Shown one piece after another: positions 1 to 8,670 of a DNA stretch of 64,000 nucleotides. Below the pieces are notes generated by a model. It saw only the letters and a program-made list of their open reading frames with translations. It ran no database searches and was not told the DNA's origin. The translations under genes were made by a program, and so were the position numbers. Source of the stretch: Nonomuraea guangzhouensis (GTDB lineage Bacteria; Actinomycetota; Actinomycetes; Streptosporangiales; Streptosporangiaceae); assembly GCF_019396345.1 (NCBI RefSeq), contig NZ_JAHKRM010000005.1:1-64000 (forward strand), in the 5' to 3' direction. Each line of letters begins with the position of its first letter. Position 1 is the stretch's first letter.

Positions 1-2
1 CA

Positions 3-227
3 AGCGCGCGGACGGCGGCCGGAGTCGCGCCGGCGGCCGCGGCCACCGCCATCATGATCTTCGCCTCCACCGAGGGCGCCTCGCCCCCGGGCGCGGCCCC
101 GATCTACATCGCCAGCGGCATCGCCGGCATCGACCCGGCCAGGATCTTCGCCCGGCTCATCATCTGGTTCGTCGTCCCGGTCCTGGCCCTCGGCGTGCTG
201 GTGGCGACCGGCGTACTGCCGATCTGA
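3..227 (+). CDS. DctM/TRAP-like membrane transporter, C-terminal end (partial)
   Basis: Only the last 74 codons are present; the gene begins before the window. The visible tail has a Gly/Pro-rich loop (residues reading EGASPPGAAPIYIASGIAGI) followed by a long hydrophobic helix and ends in VLPI. This arrangement resembles the C-terminus of TRAP-type DctM large permeases, which end with a PP-G loop, an amphipathic stretch and a final helix. The following small membrane protein begins 17 nt downstream and is probably co-transcribed. The family call rests on this short tail only, so another secondary carrier family is possible. Confidence 0.5.
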   Translation, partial: SARTAAGVAPAAAATAIMIFASTEGASPPGAAPIYIASGIAGIDPARIFARLIIWFVVPVLALGVLVATGVLPI

Positions 228-244
228 TCGAAAGGACCCTCGCA

Positions 245-481
245 GTGGACACCCTCAAGCGCGCGACGATGACCCTTTTCAAGATCGGGCTGGTCGTGTT
301 CCTGGCCCTCGGCGTCGCGGTGGTGCTGGCCCAGGCCGCCGGTCTGGTCGCCGGTGACCCGGGGCTGGTCTCCGGCGCCGTGTCGAGCCTCGGTATGGCG
401 ATGACCGTGGCGGCCGGGGTCACCGGGCTGCTCGGCTTCGTGATGTCGTACCTGTTCAAGTGGAAGGCGGGGGAGGACTAG
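245..481 (+). CDS. Small two-helix membrane protein
   Basis: A 78-aa protein with a GTG start; an AAAGGA ribosome site lies about 9 nt upstream. Two hydrophobic segments (about residues 12-31 and 42-67) are separated by a short loop and the C-terminus is charged (FKWKAGED). It follows the transporter tail at 17 nt, so it may be a small subunit or accessory of that carrier. I do not recognise a family. Its TAG stop shares a CTAG tetranucleotide with the stop of the convergent TetR gene, so the two genes overlap by 4 nt. Confidence 0.65.
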   Translation: MDTLKRATMTLFKIGLVVFLALGVAVVLAQAAGLVAGDPGLVSGAVSSLGMAMTVAAGVTGLLGFVMSYLFKWKAGED

Positions 482-1119
482 GCCGAACCGGGCGCCCAGC
501 GGGCCCGCAGCTCGGTGTCCTCCGGCGGCGGGCCGGGCAGCGGCCGCTTGTCCGGCGGCAGCCGCAGCGAGTCCAGCACCAGCGCCAGGTAGCGGTGCCT
601 GAGCTGCTCGGTGCGCCCGTGGTCGCCCAGCTTGACCGAGGCGAGCTGCTCGAACAGCAGCGCCACGTCGGACACCGTGATGTCCGGCCGGAGCACCCCC
701 GCCGCGGAGGCCTTGCCGTGCACCTGGATGGCCAGGTCACTGGCCCGCGTGGCGGCCTGGAAGAGTTCCTCCGTCGGCTGGAACGTCCCGGCCAGCGCGA
801 TCGTCAGCGAGTGGGTGTCGGCGTCGACGATCTCCCGCATGTAGGTGGCGAAGGCGTCCCAGGGGTCGCCCGGGTCGGCCATTGCCTTCTCGGCGGCGGC
901 GATGTACAACGTCAGCCCGTCGAAGCAGAGCTTCTGCAACAGCGTCTCCTTGCCGGGATAGCGCCGGTAGAGGGCGCTGATCCCGACGCCCGCCCGCTCG
1001 GCCACGGAGGCGATCGGGGCCCCGGGATCGGCGGTGAACACCGCCCGTGCCGCCTGAAGGATCAACTCGTCGTTTCGGGCGGCCTGTGCCTTGCGGCCGC
1101 TCATCGGTGCAGAGGTCAT
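478..1119 (-). CDS. TetR-family transcriptional regulator
   Basis: A 213-aa one-component repressor. The N-terminal helix-turn-helix is at about residues 36-55 (SVAERAGVGISALYRRYPGK), followed by an all-helical ligand-binding half with no recognisable ligand signature; the C-terminus is proline-rich. The start at 1119 is preferred because a -10-like TATGCT (1126-1131) lies 6 nt upstream and no ribosome site is visible, suggesting a leaderless mRNA; Met6 is an alternative. A perfect palindrome at 1135-1152 is the likely autoregulatory operator. The gene is convergent with the small membrane protein and points away from the sugar ABC importer, whose control it might share. Confidence 0.88.
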   Translation of the reverse strand: MTSAPMSGRKAQAARNDELILQAARAVFTADPGAPIASVAERAGVGISALYRRYPGKETLLQKLCFDGLTLYIAAAEKAMADPGDPWDAFATYMREIVDADTHSLTIALAGTFQPTEELFQAATRASDLAIQVHGKASAAGVLRPDITVSDVALLFEQLASVKLGDHGRTEQLRHRYLALVLDSLRLPPDKRPLPGPPPEDTELRARWAPGSA

Positions 1120-1134
1120 GCGTCCAGCATACGG

Positions 1135-1152
1135 GAACGGATAATTCCGTTC
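1135..1152. promoter_or_regulatory. Palindromic operator upstream of TetR gene
   Basis: GAACGGATAATTCCGTTC has 7-bp perfect arms around TAAT. It lies 15-33 bp upstream of the TetR start and just upstream of the putative minus-strand -10 (1126-1131), the expected place for a TetR autorepression site. The rest of the 256-nt interval 1120-1375 holds no gene. Confidence 0.6.
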
Positions 1153-1375
1153 TACTCTCTGCGAACAGCGACCTTGATCGGGACGATCGGCGTAGAATCA
1201 TAGCTGGTCAAAGCCCCTATCGGCGGCGACAGCCAGGGCCGGTGGGCCGGTGTGCCCTGATCTTACTTCTTGATATCACGGCGAAAAGATGATCGGGCCA
1301 TTAGTCCGCATGTCTATACAAAGAGATGACATTGGGGTAGAACCAGGGCGAGCCCGTTGGTCTTGGAGGTGTCGG

Positions 1376-2359
1376 ATGAGACGAATCCCGATCGTGGTGG
1401 CGTTGCTGGGCGCTCTGACGTTGAGCGGCTGCTCCTCGGCGCAGCAACCCGCCGCGCAGAGCAGTGCCCCCGCCGCCGGATCCGCGCCCGCCGCGGCGAG
1501 TGGCGGCACCTTCGCCGTCATCACCCACGCCGGACCCGGAGACTCCTTCTGGGACGTGGTCAAGAACGGCGCCGAGGCCGCCGGCAAGCAGTACGCCGCG
1601 AAGGTCACCTACCAGGGCGACGGCGACCCGGCCAAGCAGTCGCAGCTCATCGACCAGGCGGTGTCGGAGAAGGTCGACGGCCTGGTGGTGTCCATGGCCA
1701 ACCCCGACGCGCTCAAGGAGTCCATCGGCAAGGCCGTCGCCGCCAAGATCCCCGTCGTGACGATCAACTCCGGCGGTGACTCCTCCAAGGCGTTCGGCGC
1801 CATCACCCATGTCGGCCAGTCCGAGGAGGTGGCCGGGCGCGGCGCGGGCGAGCAGCTCAAGGCCGCCGGTGTCACCAAGCTGCTGTGCGTCATCCACGAG
1901 GCCGGCAACGTCGGCCTCGACCAGCGGTGCAAGGGCGCTGAGGCCACGCTCGGCGGCACGGTCGAGCGGCTGCAGGTCGATGTGAGCAACCTGGCGGACG
2001 TGACCTCCAAGGTCACCGCCAAGCTCCAGTCCGACAAGCAGCTCAACGGCGTGCTCACGCTCAACCCGGCGGTCGCCGTCGCCGCCCGCGACGCCATCAA
2101 GGACGCCGGGACGCAGACCAAGCTGGGCACGTTCGACCTGTCGGGCGACGTGGTGAGCGCGATCAAGGACGGGGACATCCTGTTCGCCGTTGACCAGCAG
2201 CAGTATCTGCAGGGCTACCTGCCGATCGTCTTCCTCTACCTGTACAAGAACAACCTCAACACCGTCGGCGGCGGCCTGCCGGTCAACACCGGCCCCGGCT
2301 TCGTGGCCAAGGACAACGCCGAGCAGGTGGCCAAGCTGGCCGAAGCCGGCACCCGATGA
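1376..2359 (+). CDS. Sugar ABC transporter substrate-binding lipoprotein (CUT2 type)
   Basis: A 327-aa periplasmic-binding-protein type 1 (ribose/fructose group) lipoprotein. The signal peptide ends in a lipobox LSGC with Cys19 as the lipidation site, followed by an Ala/Pro-rich linker (about 20-45) and the two-lobed sugar-binding fold ([20 protein letters not shown] onward). ATG at 1376 was chosen because a TTGGAGGTG ribosome site lies just upstream and it places the signal peptide at the N-terminus; the frame is open further upstream. It is the first gene of a three-gene importer whose coding regions overlap. The sugar cannot be read from the sequence. Confidence 0.9.
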   Translation: MRRIPIVVALLGALTLSGCSSAQQPAAQSSAPAAGSAPAAASGGTFAVITHAGPGDSFWDVVKNGAEAAGKQYAAKVTYQGDGDPAKQSQLIDQAVSEKVDGLVVSMANPDALKESIGKAVAAKIPVVTINSGGDSSKAFGAITHVGQSEEVAGRGAGEQLKAAGVTKLLCVIHEAGNVGLDQRCKGAEATLGGTVERLQVDVSNLADVTSKVTAKLQSDKQLNGVLTLNPAVAVAARDAIKDAGTQTKLGTFDLSGDVVSAIKDGDILFAVDQQQYLQGYLPIVFLYLYKNNLNTVGGGLPVNTGPGFVAKDNAEQVAKLAEAGTR

Positions 2360-3399
2360 CCGTCGCCCCCACCGTCTCCTCCGACGAGCGGATCGGCAGG
2401 GTCGGCCTGGCACGCCGGCTGCTGATCCGCCCGGAACTGGGCGCGGTCGTCGGCCTGATCGCGGTGTTCGTGTTCTTCGCCGCCCAGTCGCCGGTGTTCC
2501 GGTCACCTGCCGGCATCGCGAACTGGCTCGACCCGGCCGCGACACTCGGCATCATGGCCGTCGCGATCGCGCTGCTGATGATCGGCGGCGAGTTCGACCT
2601 GTCGGCCGGCGTGCTGACCGGCACGACCGGGCTCATCCTGGTCACGCTGGCCACCCGCTACGGCTTCGACGTGTGGACGGCCATGCTCGTCGGGCTGGTC
2701 GTCGCGCTGGTCATCGGATTCGCCAACGGGATGATCGTCACCAGGACCCGGCTGCCCAGCTTCATCGTGACGCTGGGCACGTTCCTCATGCTGCAGGGCA
2801 TCAACCTGGGCGTCACCAAGGCGCTGACCGGCACCGTGCAGGTCAGCGGCCTGCGCAGGGCCCAGGGCTACGAGATCGCCCGGACGATCTTCGCGGGCAC
2901 CATCGAGATCGGCGGCACCTCCTTCCGCGTGGCGATCCTGTGGTGGGTGCTCATCACGGCCGCGGCGACCTGGGTGCTGATGCGGTCCAGGGCGGGCAAC
3001 TGGATCTTCGCGGTCGGCGGCAACGAGCAGGCCGCCCGCGCGGTCGGGGTGCCCGCCGCCCGTACCAAGATCGCGCTGTTCATGACGACCGCGGTCGCCG
3101 CCTGGCTGGTCGGCTCGATCCTGGCCCTGCGGTACACCTCCGTGCAGGCCAACATCGGCATCGGGCAGGAGTTCATCTACATCATCGCCGCCGTGATCGG
3201 CGGGTGCCTGCTCACGGGCGGGTACGGTTCGGCGATCGGCGCGGCCATCGGCGCGGTGATCTTCGGCATGGCCGACAAGGGCATCGTCTTCCTGGGCTGG
3301 GACGCCGACTGGTTCAAGTTCTTCCTCGGCGCGATGCTCCTGCTGGCCACACTGGCCAACCGCCTGGTCCGGCGGTACGCCGAGGAGGTGAAGCATTGA
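2356..3399 (+). CDS. Sugar ABC transporter permease (CUT2/BPD_transp_2)
   Basis: A 347-aa membrane protein with about 8-10 hydrophobic helices and the GGEFDLSAG segment and later [14 protein letters not shown] loop typical of RbsC/FrcC-type permeases; the latter loop contacts the ATPase. Its ATG overlaps the stop of the binding-protein gene (ATGA), so the two are translationally coupled. It forms the channel for the sugar captured by the upstream lipoprotein and is energised by the downstream ATPase. Confidence 0.92.
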   Translation: MTVAPTVSSDERIGRVGLARRLLIRPELGAVVGLIAVFVFFAAQSPVFRSPAGIANWLDPAATLGIMAVAIALLMIGGEFDLSAGVLTGTTGLILVTLATRYGFDVWTAMLVGLVVALVIGFANGMIVTRTRLPSFIVTLGTFLMLQGINLGVTKALTGTVQVSGLRRAQGYEIARTIFAGTIEIGGTSFRVAILWWVLITAAATWVLMRSRAGNWIFAVGGNEQAARAVGVPAARTKIALFMTTAVAAWLVGSILALRYTSVQANIGIGQEFIYIIAAVIGGCLLTGGYGSAIGAAIGAVIFGMADKGIVFLGWDADWFKFFLGAMLLLATLANRLVRRYAEEVKH

Positions 3400-4151
3400 T
3401 CATCCAGACGCGCGACATCGGCAAGACCTTCGGCTCGGTGCTGGCGCTGCGCGAGGTGTCGATGAGCGTCGAGGCGGGTCAGGTCACCTGCGTCCTGGGT
3501 GACAACGGCGCCGGCAAGTCGACGCTCATCAAGATCCTCGCCGGTGTGCACCAGCATGACACCGGATCATTCCTCGTCGACGGCTCCGAGGTGCGCTTCG
3601 GCAGCCCGCGAGAGGCACTGGATCGCGGCATCGCCACCGTCTACCAGGACCTGGCGATGATCCCCCTGATGTCGGTCTGGCGGAACTTCTTCCTCGGCTC
3701 CGAACCCCGCAAGGGCCTGGCCTTCGACGTGGCCACCGCCCGCCGGGTGGCCCGCGAGGAACTGCGGGCCATGGGCATCGACATCCGCGACGTCGACCAG
3801 CCCGTCGGCACGCTGTCCGGCGGCGAGCGGCAGTCGGTGGCGATCGCCAGGGCCGTCCACTTCGGCGCCCGGGTGCTCATCCTCGACGAGCCCACCTCGG
3901 CGCTGGGCGTCAAGCAGGCAGGCGTCGTCCTGCGGTACATCGCCAGGGCCCGCGACCGGGGCCTCGGCGTGGTGTTCATCACGCACAATCCGCACCATGC
4001 CTATCCGGTGGGGGATCGGTTCCTGCTGCTCAACCGGGGGACGAGCCTGGGCGAGTACGGCAAAGGGGACATCACCCGGGAGGAACTGACCGGGTTGATG
4101 GCGGGGGGAGCGGAGCTGGAGCAGCTGTCGCACGAGCTGGACCGGGAGTGA
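3396..4151 (+). CDS. Sugar ABC transporter ATP-binding protein, single-domain (FrcA-like)
   Basis: A 251-aa ATPase with Walker [10 protein letters not shown] (35-43), Q-loop Gln84, signature LSGGERQ (140-146), Walker B ending DE (164-165) and switch His197. It has one nucleotide-binding domain, unlike the duplicated RbsA type, and so matches the fructose-importer (FrcA) subgroup that works as a homodimer. The start is TTG at 3396, supported by a strong AGGAGGTG ribosome site about 6 nt upstream and a TTGA overlap with the permease stop. A stretch of about 190 nt without a gene follows. Confidence 0.9.
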   Translation: MIIQTRDIGKTFGSVLALREVSMSVEAGQVTCVLGDNGAGKSTLIKILAGVHQHDTGSFLVDGSEVRFGSPREALDRGIATVYQDLAMIPLMSVWRNFFLGSEPRKGLAFDVATARRVAREELRAMGIDIRDVDQPVGTLSGGERQSVAIARAVHFGARVLILDEPTSALGVKQAGVVLRYIARARDRGLGVVFITHNPHHAYPVGDRFLLLNRGTSLGEYGKGDITREELTGLMAGGAELEQLSHELDRE

Positions 4152-4343
4152 GACTCGGCCTCGCTGTAATGCGGCGGTAATCGGGACCGGATTCGTGTTC
4201 TGCTGGGCGGCAATCAGGCGTCCAGCGCTTTGCTATCGCGAACGTTTGTGATGCGTCTGCGGTTGAGCCGGCCGCGCCCCCGGGGGTCTTGGGCAGGCCG
4301 GCGTGCCGTACATCTCATTCATCGCAACGAGGGGGACACGATC

Positions 4344-4952
4344 ATGGCTACCGGATACGGAGCGGCCGCCACTGTCCTGAACGAGCACAGCAGGTGGATC
4401 GCCTACATCGACGCGGCCAACCTGTACTACGGGATCTGCGAGACGGCGGGCCCGGAGTACTGGCGCGTGGACGTCGTCAGGATGTGCGACCAGGTGCTGA
4501 AGAAGTACAACGGCACGCTCACCAAGGTGAAGTACTTCACCACCGCGCTGAGCGGCCAGGCCGGGGTGGATCAGCGGAAGTTCGAGCAGGACACCATCAG
4601 CGTCTACGGCCAGCAGTTCCAGCCGTTCATGGGGCAGGCCAAGTACGACGACAAGACCGGCAGCTTCAAGGAGAAGCAGGTCGACGTGCGGCTGGCGGCC
4701 CAGCTGGTCGGTGACCTGTGCACCGGCGGGTGCGAGGCGGCGCTGGTGGTCAGCTCCGACTCCGACCTGGCCGCGGCGATCCGCGAGGCCAGGTGGTACG
4801 CGCCGGGGAAGACCATCGTGGCGGCCCATCCCGACGGTGTGCGCTCCGGCGCCTACGCCGAGGTGGTCAACGAGGCCATCCCGATCGACGCCGGTCTGTA
4901 CAGGAATGCCGCGCGCCTGGACGTCACGCTCGAGAGGTCCCGCAAGAAGTAG
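4344..4952 (+). CDS. NYN (PIN-like) domain protein, putative RNase
   Basis: A 202-aa protein with the NYN/LabA-type fold: an acidic N-terminal strand YIDAANLYYGI (Asp23, Asn26), a central KEKQVDVRLA segment and VVSSDSDLAAAI, which together supply the conserved acidic cluster expected for metal-dependent ribonuclease activity. ATG 4344 is preceded by GAGGGGGA. It stands alone and converges with the LysR gene; a GC-rich hairpin follows the stop. The RNA target is unknown. Confidence 0.82.
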   Translation: MATGYGAAATVLNEHSRWIAYIDAANLYYGICETAGPEYWRVDVVRMCDQVLKKYNGTLTKVKYFTTALSGQAGVDQRKFEQDTISVYGQQFQPFMGQAKYDDKTGSFKEKQVDVRLAAQLVGDLCTGGCEAALVVSSDSDLAAAIREARWYAPGKTIVAAHPDGVRSGAYAEVVNEAIPIDAGLYRNAARLDVTLERSRKK

Positions 4953-4965
4953 GCCGACCCGCGTG

Positions 4966-4997
4966 CTCCCGCCGTCCGGGCCGACCGGCGGCGGGAG
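4966..4997 (+). terminator. GC-rich hairpin after NYN gene
   Basis: CTCCCGCCG (4966-4974) pairs perfectly with CGGCGGGAG (4989-4997) across a 14-nt loop, 14 nt after the NYN stop. There is no U-tract; instead the repeated ATCTAC element begins immediately after it. It probably acts as a terminator between convergent genes. Confidence 0.55.
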
Positions 4998-5013
4998 ATC
5001 TACTTTGTAAAGG
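4998..5013 (+). repeat. Convergent-junction element, copy 1
   Basis: ATCTACTTTGTAAAGG, directly after the hairpin of the NYN gene and before the 3' end of the minus-strand LysR gene. It is identical over these 16 nt to copy 3 (33363) and nearly identical to copy 2 (13234), but diverges after AAAGG. Function unknown. Confidence 0.6.
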
Positions 5014-5070
5014 GGCCGACGCCGTGGCCGATGGGTGCTCACGCGTTGACCCGGTGATGATCGCGACCTG

Positions 5071-5991
5071 TTACCTGTACGGGTCACCCTCGGGCAGCCA
5101 GGCGTCCGGGGCGTGGATCCCGTGGTCGCCGACCCCGTCGGTGAGGGCGTCGACGGCGGCCAGGACGGCGGCGCGGACTTCGCCGCGGCGCCAGACCAGG
5201 GACCAGGTCCACCAGACCTCCGGTGCGGTCAGCGGGCGCCGGACCAGGTCGGGCGGTAGCGGAGCCGTCTGGCCCTTGGGGGAGTTGACGATCGGGCGGC
5301 GGCTGCGGCGAACGTGGTCGAAGAAGGCGGGGCCGGTGATGCCGCCGTCGGAGATGTGTACCGCGCGGGCGCCGGTGTCATGGGCCAGGTGTTCGGCGTA
5401 CAGGTTCCACGACGACCAGGACGTGGTGTCCTTGTCGAGGAGGACGGCGGTGTCCCGGGGGCGGACCGCGCCGGTGTCGTCGCCGGTGGAGACCGCGTGC
5501 AGCCGGTCGGCGCCGATGAGCCGGGCGCTGAGGCCGTGCCGCTCCAGGTCCTGCGTGCTCACCCAGCACACCGCGAGGTCCAGGCTGCCGTCGCCGACGC
5601 GGGCGGCCTGGGTGTGGGAGGGCGCGATCCACGCGTCGACGTGCAGCTGGGCCACCGCGGAGGTGCGGGCGGTCAGGTCCGCGGGGAGCCAGCTGACGTA
5701 GCCGAGCCGGACCGGTTCGGAGCCGGACATCTCGGCCGCGCGCCTTCGGAGGTCCTTGGCGCCTTCCAGCAGGGCGCGGGTGTACGGGAGCAGGGCGGCG
5801 CCGGCCGGAGTCAGGGCCACCGAGCGGCGGTCGCGGTCGAACAGGCGCACCCCGAGGTCACGTTCGAGCGCCTTGATCTGCTGGGACAGCGAGGGGCCGG
5901 CGATCAGCAACCGCTCGGCGGCCCGGCCGAAGTTCAGTTCCTCGGCGACCGCGAGGAAGTAACGCAGCTGGCGCAGTTCCACGCCGGCCAT
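5071..5991 (-). CDS. LysR-family transcriptional regulator
   Basis: A 306-aa regulator with an N-terminal winged helix (LRQLRYFLAVAEELNFGRAAERL, recognition region LLIAGPSLSQQIKALERDLG) and a C-terminal periplasmic-binding-like effector domain. It is divergent from a muconolactone-isomerase-like gene 111 nt away, the standard LysR layout, so it most likely controls that gene and the coupled MFS exporter. The effector cannot be deduced, but the neighbour suggests an aromatic or lactone compound. Confidence 0.9.
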   Translation of the reverse strand: MAGVELRQLRYFLAVAEELNFGRAAERLLIAGPSLSQQIKALERDLGVRLFDRDRRSVALTPAGAALLPYTRALLEGAKDLRRRAAEMSGSEPVRLGYVSWLPADLTARTSAVAQLHVDAWIAPSHTQAARVGDGSLDLAVCWVSTQDLERHGLSARLIGADRLHAVSTGDDTGAVRPRDTAVLLDKDTTSWSSWNLYAEHLAHDTGARAVHISDGGITGPAFFDHVRRSRRPIVNSPKGQTAPLPPDLVRRPLTAPEVWWTWSLVWRRGEVRAAVLAAVDALTDGVGDHGIHAPDAWLPEGDPYR

Positions 5992-6102
5992 GTTACGTGC
6001 GGTGGGAGGCCGCGCCTATCAGCAGGGAGGGAGCTGGTCGTGGCGTCGTCCCTGGTGGAGGGCACATTGTGGGACGTGCGTACCGCCATGAAAGGAAAGG
6101 CT

Positions 6103-6396
6103 ATGAAGGAGTTCCTGGTCGAGATCACCACCCATGTCCCCGAGGGCACCGACCCGGCCGAGGTCGACCGGCGCCGCGCCGCCGAGGCCGTCCGCGCCAA
6201 GGAGCTGGCCGCCACCGGGAACCTGGGCCGGCTGTGGCGCCCGGTCGGCGAGCTGCGCAGCATCGGCCTGTGGCGCGCCGCCGACGAGGCCGAGCTGCAC
6301 GAGAAAGTGCTCGGCACGCTGCCGTTGCGGTCATGGATGACGCTGGTGGTCACCCCCTTGGAGTCCCACCCCAACGACCCGGGCCGGACCGCATGA
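6103..6396 (+). CDS. Muconolactone delta-isomerase family protein
   Basis: A 97-aa protein of the MIase family, close to the 96-aa length of CatC, which isomerises muconolactone to 3-oxoadipate enol-lactone in the catechol branch of the beta-ketoadipate pathway. The conserved N-terminal MKEFLVEITTHVPEG and the RLWRP segment are visible. ATG 6103 directly follows an AAAGGAAAGG ribosome site; ATG 6088 upstream in the same frame has none. It is coupled (ATGA) to an MFS gene and no other catechol-pathway genes are nearby, so its substrate may differ from muconolactone. Confidence 0.82.
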   Translation: MKEFLVEITTHVPEGTDPAEVDRRRAAEAVRAKELAATGNLGRLWRPVGELRSIGLWRAADEAELHEKVLGTLPLRSWMTLVVTPLESHPNDPGRTA

Positions 6397-7592
6397 GCGT
6401 GGGAGCCCTGCGACACTCTCCCGCTCGACCTGCCGGACCCGCCCGATCAGGTAGCCCTTCGACCTGGGCCCATGTCGCCCAGGCCGCCGCGGCGCTGGCG
6501 GCGAGCATGGGGGTCGGCCGGTTCGTCTACACCCCGATCCTTCCCCTGATGCACGCCCAGGCGGGGCTGTCGGCCAGTGCCGGCGCGAGCCTGGCCACCG
6601 CCAACTACGTCGGCTACCTCGCGGGCGCGCTCGCGGGCATCCTGGTCCCCGCGCTGGTCCGCTCACCGGCCGTCCTGCGCGGCTCCCTGATCGTGCTGAT
6701 CGGCACCCTCGCCGGAATGTCCGCCACCCACGACACCACCGTGTGGGCCGTGCTGCGGCTGCTGGCCGGGCTGACCAGCGCCCTGATCTTCGTCATCGCC
6801 GTCAGCTCGCTCCTGAGCCATCTGCGCGAACATCCCGCCCACCTGACCGGCTGGGCGTTCGGCGGGATCGGCGCCGGCATCGCCGTGTCCGGGGTGATCG
6901 TCCTCTTCCTGCGCTCCGTCGATGCCTGGCAGGTGGCCTGGTGGGCCTCGGCCGGGCTCGCCGCGGTCTTCACCGTCGCCTCGTGGAATCTGCGTACCGA
7001 GTCCGCGCTCGCCCCCACCGCTGGCGCGGCCCCGCAGCCGAGAGCGCGTACGCACCGCTGGTTCACCGCGCTGCTCGTCAGCTACACCCTGGAAGGTGTC
7101 GGCTACATCGTCGCAGGCACCTTCCTGGTCGCCGCGATCGAGCAGAGCTCTCCCGGCCGGCTCGGCAGCGGCGCCTGGGTGCTGGCCGGTCTGGCGGCCG
7201 TGCCGTCCTCCGCGCTCTGGGCCTGGCTGGCGCGGCGCTGGTCTCGCCCCGACCTGCTCTGCGCCGCGCTGGTCATCCAGGCGGTCGGCATCGCCCTGCC
7301 CGCGCTGGTCGGCGGCGTGGCGGCCGCCTTGATCTCGGCGTTCCTGTTCGGCGCGACGTTCCTCGGTGTCGCCACCATCGCCTTGGCCACCGGCGCCCAC
7401 CTGCGCTTTCCCCGCTCGGTCGCCCTGTTGACCGCTGGATACTCCATCGGCCAGATCCTCGGACCACTCGTCGTCACCCCGCTGCTCCGCCATGGGTACC
7501 ACCAGGCGCTGGTGCTGGCGGCGGTGCTGGTCGTCGCCGCCGCCGTCGCCGCGGTCGTCCTGCGGATCGGGTTCCCCCACCACACGGCGTAG
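6393..7592 (+). CDS. YbfB/YjiJ-family MFS transporter
   Basis: A 399-aa membrane protein with about 12 helices. The conserved start of the first helix, ASMGVGRFVYTPILPLM, is characteristic of the YbfB/YjiJ subgroup of the major facilitator superfamily. The ATG overlaps the stop of the isomerase-like gene by 4 nt, so the two are translationally coupled, suggesting export or uptake of a compound related to the isomerase substrate. The direction of transport and substrate are unknown. Confidence 0.85.
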   Translation: MSVGALRHSPARPAGPARSGSPSTWAHVAQAAAALAASMGVGRFVYTPILPLMHAQAGLSASAGASLATANYVGYLAGALAGILVPALVRSPAVLRGSLIVLIGTLAGMSATHDTTVWAVLRLLAGLTSALIFVIAVSSLLSHLREHPAHLTGWAFGGIGAGIAVSGVIVLFLRSVDAWQVAWWASAGLAAVFTVASWNLRTESALAPTAGAAPQPRARTHRWFTALLVSYTLEGVGYIVAGTFLVAAIEQSSPGRLGSGAWVLAGLAAVPSSALWAWLARRWSRPDLLCAALVIQAVGIALPALVGGVAAALISAFLFGATFLGVATIALATGAHLRFPRSVALLTAGYSIGQILGPLVVTPLLRHGYHQALVLAAVLVVAAAVAAVVLRIGFPHHTA

Positions 7593-7665
7593 GTCATGGC
7601 ATCGTCCCTGGTCACAGGCGTACGCTGGAAATTCCGCGGCAGCGGCGCCCTGAGGAAGGGCTCAG

Positions 7666-8661
7666 ATGATCAACAGACGAGCTTTCGGCAAGATGGTGGG
7701 CGCGGGAGCGGCCGCGGCCCTGCTCGGGAACCTCCCCAGCCTCGCCTCGGCGGCAAGGAACACCTCCTTCGGTCCGCTCAGGCAGATCAACGCCGGCGTC
7801 CTGAATGTCGGCTACGCCGAAGCGGGTCCCGCCGACGGGCCCGCGGTCGTCCTGCTGCACGGCTGGCCTTATGACATTCACAGCTATGTCGACGTCGCGC
7901 CTTTGCTGGCGGCCGAGGGTTACCGGGTGATCGTCCCGTATCTGCGCGGTCATGGCACCACGCGTTTTCTCTCGGACAAGACGTTCAGAAATGCCCAGCA
8001 GGCGGTGATCGCGCTCGATGTCATCGCTCTGCTGGACGCCCTCAAGATGAAGAAGGCGATCCTCGCCGGTTTCGACTGGGGATCGCGGACGGCCGACATC
8101 ATCGCGGCGCTCTGGCCGGAACGCTGCAAGGCCCTGGTCTCCGTGACCGGCTACCTGATCACCAACCGGGAGAGCAACAGCAAGCCGCTGCCGCCGAAGG
8201 CCGAGTGGGCATGGTGGTATCAGTATTACTTCGCCACGGAGCGGGGCCGGCTCGGCCTTGAGGAGAACCGGCACGATCTGGCGAAGCTCATCTGGACGTT
8301 CAACTCCCCGACGTGGAATTTCGACGATGCCACCTTCGACCGCACCGCGGCGGCCTTCGAAAATCCGGACTATGTCCGCATCGTCATCGGTAATTACCGC
8401 TGGCGGCTGAGCCTGGCCAAGGGCGATCCACGATACGACCGGCTCGAAAAGCGGCTTGCCGAAGGGCCCGTCATCGCCGTACCCACGATCACCCTTGACG
8501 GTGAGTCGGATCCCTTCACGCCCGCTGGGGACGGCGCGGTTTATCGCGGTAAGTTCTCCGGCAAGTACGCGCATCGGACTCTGCGCGGAATCGGGCACAA
8601 CGTGCCACAGGAAGCGCCGCAGGCCTTCGCCGCGGCGGTCGTCGACGTCGACCGCCTCTGA
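7666..8661 (+). CDS. Tat-exported alpha/beta hydrolase (epoxide-hydrolase/dehalogenase type)
   Basis: A 331-aa enzyme. The N-terminus NRRAFGKM plus a hydrophobic Ala-rich stretch looks like a twin-arginine signal peptide. The core has HGWP (oxyanion HGxP motif), a nucleophile elbow AGFDWGSR with Asp rather than Ser, and a late IGHNVPQEAP catalytic His, the pattern of epoxide hydrolases and haloalkane dehalogenases. GAGGAAGGG lies upstream of ATG 7666. It is 73 nt after the MFS gene and may be in the same operon. Substrate unknown. Confidence 0.85.
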   Translation: MINRRAFGKMVGAGAAAALLGNLPSLASAARNTSFGPLRQINAGVLNVGYAEAGPADGPAVVLLHGWPYDIHSYVDVAPLLAAEGYRVIVPYLRGHGTTRFLSDKTFRNAQQAVIALDVIALLDALKMKKAILAGFDWGSRTADIIAALWPERCKALVSVTGYLITNRESNSKPLPPKAEWAWWYQYYFATERGRLGLEENRHDLAKLIWTFNSPTWNFDDATFDRTAAAFENPDYVRIVIGNYRWRLSLAKGDPRYDRLEKRLAEGPVIAVPTITLDGESDPFTPAGDGAVYRGKFSGKYAHRTLRGIGHNVPQEAPQAFAAAVVDVDRL

Positions 8662-8670
8662 ATCGAGGAG

